In this document: positions 1 to 6,401 of the stretch, in pieces
Position numbering within the stretch: the stretch's first letter is position 1
Layout of the letters: each line of letters opens with the position of its first letter
Origin: RGIG7213 sp045657205
Lineage (GTDB): Bacteria; Bacillota; Clostridia; Oscillospirales; CAG-272
DNA: 7,741 nucleotides
Assembly: GCA_045657205.1 (NCBI GenBank)
Contig: JAZOSS010000075.1
Coordinates: 1-7,741, forward strand
Direction: 5' to 3'
Made by a program: the position numbers and the translations under genes
Notes under the pieces: model-generated
What the model was told of the DNA's origin: nothing
What the model saw: the letters and a program-made list of their open reading frames with translations, nothing else
Databases searched by the model: none

Positions 1-118
1 CTTGAAAAATCCCCGTCGTACGGCATAGAAAAGAAAATAAAAAATAATAAATAAAATCTGTAAGGACAACAACCGGGACTATAATGCAGGAAAATACACC
101 GTAACTTTCGGCAAATAA
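1..118 (+). pseudogene. Possible C-terminal tail of a plus-strand gene, cut by the window edge and frame-broken
   Basis: Reading from base 1, frame 1 is open (LEKSPSYGIEKK...) to a TAA at 52-54. Frame 2 is open from 41 to a TAA at 116-118 and ends in a protein-like stretch, DYNAGKYTVTFGK. Removing one A from the six-A run at 39-44 would join both into one continuous reading to 118. The TAA at 118 lies 14 bases before a textbook plus-strand terminator, which supports a real plus-strand gene ending here, convergent with malQ. The C-terminal sequence resembles a beta-strand end of an extracellular Ig-like or surface-protein domain, but it is too short to assign. The sequence from 25 to 60 is so A-rich that it could also be non-coding. 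No function is claimed. Confidence 0.25.
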
Positions 119-132
119 CAGTTAAAATTTTT

Positions 133-163
133 AAGGCACACTCCGAGTGAAGTGTGCCTTTTT
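133..163 (+). terminator. Rho-independent terminator at the malQ 3' end, best read on the plus strand
   Basis: A perfect 10-bp inverted repeat (133-142 with 151-160, arms AAGGCACACT and AGTGTGCCTT) encloses an 8-base loop and is followed on the plus strand by TTT. With the two outer A-T pairs open, the tract is five Ts. On the minus strand the stem begins 4 bases after the malQ stop, but only AAAAATTTT follows it, which is a poorer U-tract. It probably ends a plus-strand gene efficiently and may also stop malQ transcription, as expected between convergent genes. Confidence 0.8.
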
Positions 164-164
164 A

Positions 165-1666
165 TTAATCTCTTTTGAAAATGCTGTTGATGCGCTTGAA
201 ATATCCGCGGTCGATGCTGTCAATCTGCTCTTTCGTGAAGCGGACTTCCCAGTTACCGAGTGCAGAACCCGGTACGTTGAGTCTTGTATCGCTTCCGAAT
301 CCGCACATATCCTGAACGGGAATTATCGAAAGCTTTGCAGGAGATCTCCACACGGCTTCCGTTATCGCCCTGCAGGACGGTGAATAAAATCCTCCGTCAC
401 CCCAATTCGACTGTTTAAATCCAACGTAATCGAGAATGTAACGGCGCGTTTCGTCGTCTGTGCTATAAAGCCAGCCCAGAAGTGTATCATTGTCGTGAGT
501 GCCCGTGTACGCTATGCAGTTTTCGGGATAGTTGTGCGGCATATGGGATGAATCCTTGCCGTCAAAGCCGAACTGAATGACGCGCATACCTGCAAAACCC
601 GTTTCTTTAAGGAGGTTTTCAACGTCCTTTCCGAACTCGCCGAGATCCTCTGCAATTATCGCAGGATCTTTTATTTTTTTGTTTACGGCATCAAAAAGCT
701 TCATTCCGGGACCTTTTTCCATTTTCCGTTCTTTGCCGTTTCTTCGTTTGCGCCGATCGCCCAATACGATGCAATTCCTCTGAAATGGTCGATGCGTACC
801 GTATCGTAAAGTGTGAGGTTACGTTTTATTCTGTTTACCCACCAGGAAAAGCCGTCCTCTTCCATCGACTTCCAATCGTAAAGGGGATTGCCCCAGAGCT
901 GACCGTCCTCGGAGAAATAATCCGGCGGAACACCTGCCACGAGCTGCGGGCGGAACGTCTTTTTATTAAGACAGAAAAGCTCCTTGTGTGCCCATACGTC
1001 GGCAGAGTCAAGGCTGACGTATATCGGCATATCACCGATTATCTGCACGCCGAGATCGTTTACCGTCTTTTTAAATTCCGTCCACTGGCGGAAGAACGTG
1101 TACATACAGAACCCGTTATAAAATATTCCGTCTTCATACTCGTTTTTGTGAGTGAGTGCCGTTTTGTAATCTCGGTATTCCTTATCCCACTCGACAAACT
1201 CCGCACCGCCGAACTTGTCCTGAAGCGTTACGTAGTATGCGTAGTTGAAGTTTTCCTCGTCGGAAAGGAATTCCGCCGTTTTTTCTCTGTATTCGTCCGT
1301 TATATTTGCGTACGCCTTTTTCATAAGACGTTTTTTGCTTTCGTTTACAAATTCAAAATCGACTCTGTACGGCGAGCCGTAGTATTCGCATCTTCTTACG
1401 TCATCGGGATCTACAAGACCGTCGTAAAAAAGCGTAACGGGGTCTATATACGCAATATTTCCCGCAAACGCACCGTTTGACGAGTACGGGCTGTTTGCCG
1501 CCATAAGTGCGGGGGGATTGAGGGGCAGTATCTGCCATTTTGAAAATCCCATCTCTTTTATAAGCTTTGCAAACGATACGGCTTCTTCACCTATAACACC
1601 TATTCCGTATTTTGAAGGAAGGGAAGCGATGTTCATAAGCACGCCGCTTTCTCTTTTATTTTTCAA
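165..1666 (-). pseudogene. malQ: 4-alpha-glucanotransferase (amylomaltase, GH77), interrupted by a one-base frameshift
   Basis: GH77 enzyme that transfers alpha-1,4-glucan segments between maltodextrins in the cytoplasm (maltose and glycogen metabolism). The first frame (1666 down to 701) gives 321 residues: SLPSKYGIG near 15, WQILPLNPP near 44, SPYSSNGAF near 59, GDMPIYVS near 211, VAGVPPDYFSEDGQLWGNP near 243, and RIDHFRG with the nucleophile Asp293. It then stops after GKWKKVPE. The next frame (to the TAA at 165-167) continues the family sequence with KGPGMKLFDAV, IIAEDLG (acid/base Glu about 340) and TGTHDNDT near 389. Adding one A to the five-A run (T714-T718 on the plus strand) joins them as GKWKKGPGMKLF and gives 500 residues, the usual MalQ length. 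The start is a TTG at 1664-1666 with SD AAAGGATGAT, matching the usual MalQ N-terminus; an internal ATG at codon 11 lies too far inside it. The break is either a true mutation or a homopolymer sequencing error. Identity is certain, functional state is not. Confidence 0.93.
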
Positions 1667-1703
1667 TTTATATCATCCTTTCGCAGGTTTTTTCCATACG
1701 TAT

Positions 1704-1732
1704 ATTATATCATATCAAAACAAAATATTCAA
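1704..1732 (-). promoter_or_regulatory. Sigma-A-type promoter of malQ
   Basis: On the minus strand a TTGAAT -35 box (1727-1732) and a perfect TATAAT -10 box (1704-1709) are separated by exactly 17 bases. They lie about 40 bases upstream of the malQ TTG start, giving a leader of roughly 30 bases that contains the SD. No operator or CcpA-like cre site was recognised beside it. The remaining spacer toward glmS (about 1733-1868) shows no gene. A 36-codon plus-strand reading from 1786 lacks an SD and looks random. Confidence 0.75.
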
Positions 1733-1868
1733 GTGGCTGACTGATTTTTGAAAACTCTGCCCTGCGTATAAAATAAAAATAAGCGATGATTTTTTCAAAC
1801 AGGCGATTGATGACCGCCCGGCATTTTCATCATTCCTCTGCACCCGATAAAAAAACGCCGTGGAGAGT

Positions 1869-1901
1869 AAAAAAACGGCTCACGGAAAATTCGTGAGCCG
1901 T
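1869..1901 (-). terminator. Rho-independent terminator of glmS
   Basis: Eleven bases after the glmS stop, the minus strand carries CGGCTCACG, a 7-base loop and CGTGAGCCG (a perfect 9-bp stem, 10 with the outer A-T pair), followed directly by seven Ts (1869-1875). This is a strong one-directional terminator, because the plus strand has no T-run after the stem. A second, weaker and mutually exclusive pairing, GCCGT (1875-1879) with ACGGC (1857-1861), is followed by another run of seven Ts (1849-1855) and could act as a back-up. Confidence 0.9.
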
Positions 1902-1911
1902 AATAAAGCAA

Positions 1912-3711
1912 TTATTCAACCGTTACGGATTTTGCAAGGTTTCTCGGCATATCGGGATCGAGGTCCTTTATCGTCGTTACGCAGTACGAGAAATACTGGA
2001 ATCTCGGTGCAACGATGAACGGTGCAAATATCTTTTCGGGTATTTCGCACGGGATAATATCGTAATTCTTATCCGTTTTCAGGTTCTTGTCGCAAAGGAG
2101 GATGACGTCGCCGCCGCGTGCGGATGCTTCCTCTACGTTGCCGAGCGTTTTTGCAAACAGCTCGTCATCCGTTGCTATGGCAAACACTCCGACACCGTCC
2201 GTGATAAGGGAGATAGTTCCGTGTTTAAGCTCACCTGACGGGTAAGCTTCACTGTGGATGTACGATATTTCTTTAAGCTTGAGCGACGCTTCGCTGCAAA
2301 GTAAGCTGTCGATACCGCGTCCGATATAGAAGAAGTCGCTGTATGAAGCATATTTTTCGGAAATGTTGTAAATATTGTTCTTTTCCGTATCCGTAAGACG
2401 TGAAAGCGTGGGTATTTCGTACGTGAGGACAGCGCACAAACGGCGTACTTCTTCTTCGGAAAGCGCACCCTTTACAAGAGCCGTCTTCAAAACGATGAGA
2501 TAAAGAACCGCAAGCTGTGTTACGTATGCCTTCGTACTTGCAACAGCGATCTCGCTTCCTGCGTGTGTTAAGATAACTCCGTCACATTCCTCAGCCGCAG
2601 TTGACGACGGTACGTTTATAACGCCGAGAGTATATGCGCCCTTCTGCTTGCACATTCTTACGCAAGCAAGCGTGTCGGCAGTTTCACCCGACTGGGATAT
2701 GAATATAACACATTCGCCCTCTTTTATTATCTGTCTTGTATATCTGTACTCAGATGCGATGTATACTCCGCCTTCAACTCCTGCAATGCTTCTCAAAAGA
2801 TACTCTGCAACGAGTCCTGCGTGGTATGCCGTTCCGCAACCTACTATACGAAGGAAATTGATATTCTTGAACACCTCATCGTCGATGCCTTCGAAATAGG
2901 GAAGTCCGTCCTTGAGGTTTGCCGCTACGGTCTTTTTGAGAACCGTCGGGATCTCCTCTATTTCCTTGAGCATAAAGTGAGGATATCCGCACTTATCGGG
3001 AGATGCAAAGCGTGTTTTGGGAGCAAGTGCTTCCTTCTGAATTTCGCATCCGTTCTTGTCGTAGAACGTAACGCCCTGCTTCGTTATTTTCGAAATTTCA
3101 CCGTCGAAAAGCTTATAATACTTCGTAAAATCGCAAGCGGCAACGTCGGAGCAAGCGGCAAAGCCTTCGTTCGCTTCGCCGACAGACAAAGGACAGCCGT
3201 TTTTAACAGCGTAAATTACGTCGGGTTCCGTTTCAAACATAACGAGAAAAGCGTAAAAGCCGTTGAACTTTTCGCAAGCTTTTTTCACAGCTTCGATACC
3301 GTCGTTCGTTTCTTCATAAAAATGATTGAACACGGCACACGCACGTTCTGTATCCGTCGTGCTTTCAAAAGCTGCGCTTGCAAAGCTTTCAAGTTGAGCA
3401 TAGTTTTCGATGATACCGTTGTGAACGATGACTGTTTTTCCCATACGGTGGGGGTGAGCGTTACATTCCGACACCTCGCCGTGCGTTGCCCAGCGTGTGT
3501 GGCCTATTCCGCACTCGCCGTCAAGAATACCGTCGTTAAGCGTATTTTTGAGATTTTCAAGCTTTCCCGTTCTTCTTATACGGTTTATTCTGCCGCGGCA
3601 GAAGGTAGCCGCACCTGCAGAGTCGTAGCCTCTGTATTCGAGAGCCGAAAGGCTTTGTAAAATTACGGGAACAGCGTTGTTTTTTCCCGTGTAACCGATT
3701 ATTCCGCACAT
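1912..3711 (-). CDS. glmS: Glutamine--fructose-6-phosphate aminotransferase (isomerizing)
   Basis: Makes glucosamine-6-phosphate from fructose-6-phosphate and glutamine, the first committed step to UDP-GlcNAc for peptidoglycan. It is a full-length 599-residue cytoplasmic enzyme (family about 600). The N-terminal class II glutaminase domain (about 1-230) has nucleophile Cys2 (MCGIIGY), EYRGYDS at 25, GHTRWATHG at 70 and HNGIIENY at 97. Two SIS sugar-isomerase domains follow, with GCGTAYHAG at 291, SQSGETADT at 339, GSEIAVASTKAY at 385 and SGELKHG at 492 holding the catalytic Glu and His. The C-terminal tail PRNLAKSVTVE contains the conserved Lys of the active site. The ATG at 3709-3711 has a good SD, AAGGAG, ten bases upstream. 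Many Bacillota control this gene with the glmS self-cleaving ribozyme, but no recognisable ribozyme core is visible in the 143-base leader, which instead holds a decayed mnmA tail. It probably receives read-through from mnmA; no clear own promoter was found. Confidence 0.97.
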   Translation of the reverse strand: MCGIIGYTGKNNAVPVILQSLSALEYRGYDSAGAATFCRGRINRIRRTGKLENLKNTLNDGILDGECGIGHTRWATHGEVSECNAHPHRMGKTVIVHNGIIENYAQLESFASAAFESTTDTERACAVFNHFYEETNDGIEAVKKACEKFNGFYAFLVMFETEPDVIYAVKNGCPLSVGEANEGFAACSDVAACDFTKYYKLFDGEISKITKQGVTFYDKNGCEIQKEALAPKTRFASPDKCGYPHFMLKEIEEIPTVLKKTVAANLKDGLPYFEGIDDEVFKNINFLRIVGCGTAYHAGLVAEYLLRSIAGVEGGVYIASEYRYTRQIIKEGECVIFISQSGETADTLACVRMCKQKGAYTLGVINVPSSTAAEECDGVILTHAGSEIAVASTKAYVTQLAVLYLIVLKTALVKGALSEEEVRRLCAVLTYEIPTLSRLTDTEKNNIYNISEKYASYSDFFYIGRGIDSLLCSEASLKLKEISYIHSEAYPSGELKHGTISLITDGVGVFAIATDDELFAKTLGNVEEASARGGDVILLCDKNLKTDKNYDIIPCEIPEKIFAPFIVAPRFQYFSYCVTTIKDLDPDMPRNLAKSVTVE

Positions 3712-3768
3712 AATAAAATTTCTCCTTGAATTTATGGAATTTTTATTTTGTTTGTCGTACCAAAAAAG

Positions 3769-3832
3769 TCTGTATCAGCGGATAATTATCCGCCTGTTAC
3801 TTCATCATTTATATAAAATACTGCACTTTGTC
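3769..3832 (-). pseudogene. Decayed remnant of an mnmA 3' end
   Basis: Between the mnmA stop and glmS the minus strand contains a degenerate second copy of the last ~20 codons of mnmA. In the homologous frame it reads RQSAVFYINDEVTGG then TAA, against GQSAVFYINDEVIGGGIIR in the intact gene. Adding one base before the TAA would restore GGIIIR and TGA at the equivalent place, so a single-base loss is likely. Within the aligned coding part, five of six substitutions (CAG/CAA, GCC/GCA, GTG/GTA, AAC/AAT, GAG/GAA) are silent third-position changes and one is Ile to Thr. This pattern implies that the copy diverged as a translated gene before becoming a fragment. It has no start codon of its own and no expected product. 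Confidence 0.75.
3778..3793. other. Perfect 16-bp palindrome in the mnmA-glmS spacer
   Basis: GCGGATAATTATCCGC is a perfect dyad and could fold in RNA as a 6-bp stem with an AATT loop. On the minus strand a six-T run (within 3762-3767) follows, but about ten bases after the stem, too far for a normal terminator. It lies within the decayed mnmA tail. The intact copy has only a 5-bp version (GCGGA/TCCGC), so the dyad may be a by-product of decay or a site that has since been used for control of glmS. No regulator is proposed. Confidence 0.35.
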
Positions 3833-3854
3833 GGACACAGTGCCGAAATCCGTA

Positions 3855-4868
3855 TCAGCGGATGATCCCTCCGCCTATTACCTCATCGTTTATATAAAAC
3901 ACGGCACTCTGTCCCGGAGCGGGTGCCCTTACAGACTCAAAAAACGTGCATTTCACACCGTTTTCCGTCTTCTCTATTACGGCACGCTCTCCGCTTTTTT
4001 TATACCTTACCTTAACCTCTGCGGTTATCGGACACGGTACGTCGCGGATAAAATTAACGTCCGTGCAGTATATTTCTTTTTTGTAAAGCTCTTCCTCGTC
4101 ACCGAGTATTACCGTATTTTCTTCGGTGTTTTTACCTAAAACAAATATCCTTTTGCCTGCCGAAACACCGAGTCCGCGCCTTTGTCCTATCGTGTAGCAG
4201 TGACGCCCGAGATGCTTACCGAGTATATCGCCTTTCGTGTTTACGAAATTCCCTTCAGGGCAGAAATATCCGTTTTTTGAAAGGTATGAGGCATAATCAC
4301 CGTCGGGAATAAAGCAGATGTCCTGCGATTCGGGACGGTCGGCACACGGAAGGCAAAGCTCCTTTACGTATTTTCTTACCTCGTCCTTCGTACTGAAATC
4401 ACCCAGTGGGAAAAGCGTATGGGAAAGCGCGTATCTGCTTATTCCGTAGAGGACGTAGCTTTGGTCCTTTGCTTCGTTTTTTGCCTTCAAAAGTCTGCCG
4501 TTTTCAATTCTTGCATAGTGGCCCGTTGCAATTCCGTCGGCACCGTCAGCCATCGCTCTTTGCAAAAATGCACCGAATTTCAGTCTGATATTACAATTTA
4601 TACACGGATTCGGAGTAAGATCCGAAACGTAGCTTTCGCAAAAAGGCGTTATCACGTCACGTGAAAATTCGTGCGTGAAGTCGTACACTTCAAAATCAAT
4701 ACCGAGAGTTTTGCAGACGTTTTGCGCCGCTTCTATATCGCTGTCGTTTTCAACACCGAGGCGCATCGTCGCCCCTTTTATATCGTAGCCTTTTTCTTTA
4801 AGCACGGCGCACGCGGCGGCACTGTCAACGCCTCCGCTCATAGCCACGGTTATTTTTTTCATATTCAT
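3855..4868 (-). CDS. mnmA: tRNA-specific 2-thiouridylase MnmA
   Basis: Adenylates and thiolates U34 in the wobble position of tRNA Lys, Glu and Gln, using sulfur relayed from a cysteine desulfurase. From the ATG at 4868 it is 337 residues, slightly short but within family range. Motifs: the PP-loop SGGVDS near residue 11; TPNPCINCN near 85, whose last Cys is the expected catalytic one; ATGHYAR near 114; KDQSYVLY near 135; SQDICFIPDGDY near 181 with the persulfide Cys; then GQRRGLG near 228 and the C-terminal beta-barrel ending VIGGGIIR. The ATG at 4866-4868 forms an ATGA overlap with the kinase stop, indicating translational coupling. A TTG nine bases upstream and an ATG at 4862 are alternatives, and none has a close SD. 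The 3' end is duplicated in decayed form just downstream. Confidence 0.95.
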   Translation of the reverse strand: MNMKKITVAMSGGVDSAAACAVLKEKGYDIKGATMRLGVENDSDIEAAQNVCKTLGIDFEVYDFTHEFSRDVITPFCESYVSDLTPNPCINCNIRLKFGAFLQRAMADGADGIATGHYARIENGRLLKAKNEAKDQSYVLYGISRYALSHTLFPLGDFSTKDEVRKYVKELCLPCADRPESQDICFIPDGDYASYLSKNGYFCPEGNFVNTKGDILGKHLGRHCYTIGQRRGLGVSAGKRIFVLGKNTEENTVILGDEEELYKKEIYCTDVNFIRDVPCPITAEVKVRYKKSGERAVIEKTENGVKCTFFESVRAPAPGQSAVFYINDEVIGGGIIR

Positions 4869-5767
4869 ATTTCGCAAACGGTCAGCCCTTCGTAAATTCG
4901 GGTGTAGAGTGCCTTGTCAAATTCTCCGCCTGCCGGTGTCGATACGCGGCAAGAGCCTGCGGCAACACCGCTTTTTAAACAGTCTGAAAGAATTTTTCCG
5001 TTATTGTATGCGTAAATGAAGCCTGCAAGCAGACTGTCGCCGGCACCTACTGTGTTTTCGGCATCTATCTTCGGTGCTTTGCAGAAATAACGCACGTTTT
5101 TACCTATAAGATACGCACCGTCGGCACCTGCCGAAACACAAACAAGCTCAACTCCCATACTACACAGCTTTTCTGCTGACGAGATGATATCGCCTGCAAA
5201 AAGCTCACGCAGCTCGTCTTCGTTCGGTTTAATGAGAAACGCTCCGTTTTTTACAGCCTGCAAAAGATTTTCACCCGTTGTATCGGCAACGACCGCAGCG
5301 CCTTTTTTAACGGCGTACGATGTAATCTCACCGTAAAGGCAACGCTTGCAGACGGGCGTACTTCCCGATATTACCACCGTATCGCCTTCACCGATAGATG
5401 AAAGCTTTTCAAAAAGAGCGTTTACGGCATCATCCGAAAGCTCACCGCCCTGTGCGTTAAGCTCGTAGACTGTGTCTTTGCATCCTGCCTTTACGTTTAT
5501 CCTCGTTTCACAGCCCGTGTCGATAAATTCACAGTCAAGAGGACTTTTTTCAAGCAGGGACTTGTAAAATTCACCGATCTTGCCTCCGACGGGGGCAACG
5601 GATATGCTCTTTTCACCGAGGGCGCAAAGCACGCCGCTTACGTTTATCCCCTTACCGCCGGGGACGAACGTGCAGGATGATATTTTATTCGGTACGGATG
5701 ATGTAAGCGCACCGCCGACCTTCATATAATAATCGACGGAAGGATTTAAAGTGACCGTATATATCAT
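4865..5767 (-). CDS. fruK: PfkB-family sugar kinase, probably 1-phosphofructokinase
   Basis: Ribokinase-fold (PfkB) kinase that most likely phosphorylates fructose-1-phosphate to fructose-1,6-bisphosphate with ATP. The 300-residue length is normal. Motifs: N-terminal TVTLNPSVDYY typical of the FruK/LacC branch, VPGGKGINVSGVL near 35 (first PfkB signature), ETRINVK near 87, SGSTP near 134, KPNEDEL near 180, and NTVGAGDSLLAGF near 238 with the catalytic-base Asp244. Tagatose-6-phosphate kinase (LacC) is the main alternative; with no PTS transporter or FruR gene nearby, the substrate cannot be fixed from context. The ATG at 5765-5767 fits the family N-terminus exactly, but no SD is present: TTATAAT directly abuts the start, and a hairpin lies 11 bases upstream. 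The gene overlaps mnmA by 4 bases, so the two are co-translated, although the functional link is not obvious. Confidence 0.88.
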   Translation of the reverse strand: MIYTVTLNPSVDYYMKVGGALTSSVPNKISSCTFVPGGKGINVSGVLCALGEKSISVAPVGGKIGEFYKSLLEKSPLDCEFIDTGCETRINVKAGCKDTVYELNAQGGELSDDAVNALFEKLSSIGEGDTVVISGSTPVCKRCLYGEITSYAVKKGAAVVADTTGENLLQAVKNGAFLIKPNEDELRELFAGDIISSAEKLCSMGVELVCVSAGADGAYLIGKNVRYFCKAPKIDAENTVGAGDSLLAGFIYAYNNGKILSDCLKSGVAAGSCRVSTPAGGEFDKALYTRIYEGLTVCEI

Positions 5768-5778
5768 ATTATAACGAC

Positions 5779-5810
5779 GGCGGCAGAAGTTATATTGAAA
5801 CTCTGCCGCC
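5779..5810. other. Hairpin just upstream of the fruK-like start
   Basis: A perfect 9-bp inverted repeat (GGCGGCAGA at 5779-5787 with TCTGCCGCC at 5802-5810) and a 14-base loop fill much of the 66-base gap between the acidic-protein gene and the kinase. On the minus strand no T-run follows the stem (GTCGTTATAAT), and on the plus strand only three Ts do, so it is at best a weak terminator. It may instead be a 3'-end stabiliser for the upstream message or a control element for the kinase. Confidence 0.55.
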
Positions 5811-5816
5811 TTTCAA
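5789..5816 (-). promoter_or_regulatory. Candidate internal promoter for the kinase-mnmA pair
   Basis: On the minus strand TTGAAA (5811-5816) and TATAAC (5789-5794) are 16 bases apart. Initiation would fall within or just after the 3' arm of the hairpin, leaving a leader of only about 15 bases and no SD, which matches the absence of an SD before the kinase ATG. The match is good by eye, but AT-rich chance matches are common, so this is tentative. Confidence 0.4.
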
Positions 5817-5833
5817 AAGTATTTCTTTGACGT

Positions 5834-6379
5834 TTATTCGCCGTCTTCGTCGTCGCAGTGGCAACAGCCGCAGCCGCACTCGTCATCCTCGCACTCGTCG
5901 TAGATGCAGGAAAATTCCTCACCGCATGCAGGGCAGATAACGTGTGCAAGGTCTATAGTGGAAGGAAGACAGATCGTTTCCTCGCACGAAGGACAGTTCA
6001 CTTCAAAGACCATACCGTCATCGTCGTCAAGCTCGTAATCATCATCGTCGTCAAACTCGTCGAAATCATCGTCATCGTACTCGTCGTATTCGTCGTCGTC
6101 ATCGCAGTCGCAGTCGCAGTCACAGTCGCAATCGCAATCACAATCACAGTCGTCGTCTACTTCGTAGAAATCTCTTTCAAGCTCTCCGAGGTCCTCGTCA
6201 AGCTCCTCTGCGTATGCTTCGAGTGTGTCGGTCTTTTCTTCAAGATCGCCGACTGTAAGGGCAACGTCGTCAAGAACTTCGATGATCTTACGGATCACGA
6301 GAGCGCAATCGTTGTTTTCATCAAGTTTAAGACCGTCAGCCAAGCCTTTAAGATAGGCAGTTTTTTCACTTAATGTCAT
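5834..6379 (-). CDS. Acidic CD1247 N-terminal-domain-type protein with Asp-Cys repeats and zinc ribbon
   Basis: Uncharacterised 181-residue cytoplasmic protein, with no signal peptide or membrane segment. The N-terminal ~70 residues (SEKTAYLKGLADGLKLD, then VIRKIIEVLDDVALTVGDLEE) are likely helical or coiled coil and match what I recall of the small CD1247 N-terminal domain family of Clostridia. Residues 75-122 are almost pure Asp/Glu with Tyr and Phe, and include eight consecutive Asp-Cys units (Cys78 to Cys92). Residues 129-152 form a zinc-ribbon-like unit (CPSC...CPAC, knuckles 129/132 and 149/152). The tail has a second Cys cluster, Cys163 to Cys175, including CGCGCCHC. Of 181 residues, 21 are Cys. 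The start ATG at 6377-6379 has AAAGG seven to eight bases upstream and follows the efp stop by 22 bases, so it is co-transcribed with efp. Function is unknown; metal binding is inferred from the Cys pattern only. Confidence 0.85.
   Translation of the reverse strand: MTLSEKTAYLKGLADGLKLDENNDCALVIRKIIEVLDDVALTVGDLEEKTDTLEAYAEELDEDLGELERDFYEVDDDCDCDCDCDCDCDCDCDDDDEYDEYDDDDFDEFDDDDDYELDDDDGMVFEVNCPSCEETICLPSTIDLAHVICPACGEEFSCIYDECEDDECGCGCCHCDDEDGE
6104..6151 (-). repeat. Eight in-frame hexamer repeats encoding Asp-Cys
   Basis: On the minus strand eight tandem hexamers of the form GAY-TGY run without interruption. In order the units are GACTGT, GATTGT, GATTGC, GATTGC, GACTGT, GACTGC, GACTGC, GACTGC. 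Blocks of identical neighbours suggest expansion by slippage or unequal exchange; the mixed synonymous codons show the array is not a single recent event. Every unit length keeps the frame, so copy number could vary without breaking the protein. Confidence 0.9.
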
Positions 6380-6401
6380 AATATTACCTTTTCTTTAAAA
6401 A

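Larger units (their letters stand above)
3769..3913. repeat. Imperfect tandem direct repeat, 80-bp period, spanning the mnmA 3' end
   Basis: Copy 1 is 3849-3913 (end of mnmA plus six bases past its stop). Copy 2 is 3769-3832 in the spacer. Hand alignment matches about 54 of 65 columns with one single-base gap; the shared landmarks GTATCAGCGGAT and TTTATATAAAA are offset by 80-81 bases. Similarity fades just beyond copy 1 inside mnmA and into the T-rich leader of glmS. Confidence 0.8.

Noticed and set aside
1..26. Minus-strand start (MPYDGDFS...) running off the left edge
   Set aside because: Only eight codons are visible, with no SD and a T-rich leader. It cannot be supported.
785..1480. 231-codon open frame on the plus strand opposite malQ
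   Set aside because: It is antisense to the well-conserved GH77 coding sequence, has no SD site, and has no recognisable motif. It is a codon-bias shadow.
1786..1896. 36-codon plus-strand reading between malQ and glmS
   Set aside because: It has no SD, runs through the glmS terminator stem, and has random-looking composition.
2821..3660. 279-codon open frame on the plus strand opposite glmS
   Set aside because: It lies wholly antisense to intact glmS, has no family resemblance and no promoter or SD.
3712..3854. glmS self-cleaving ribozyme expected upstream of glmS in Bacillota
   Set aside because: The 143-base leader is mostly a decayed mnmA tail, and I see no ribozyme core. A covariance search would be needed for proof.
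6060..6155. Short-period repeats that might suggest a CRISPR-like array
   Set aside because: The period is 6 bases with no spacers and it stays in frame within a gene. It is a coding microsatellite.
5858..6373. 171-codon plus-strand frame that looks like a hydrophobic, Val/Ile-rich membrane protein
   Set aside because: The Val/Ile runs are simply the reverse reading of the Asp codons (GTC/ATC) in the acidic gene on the other strand.
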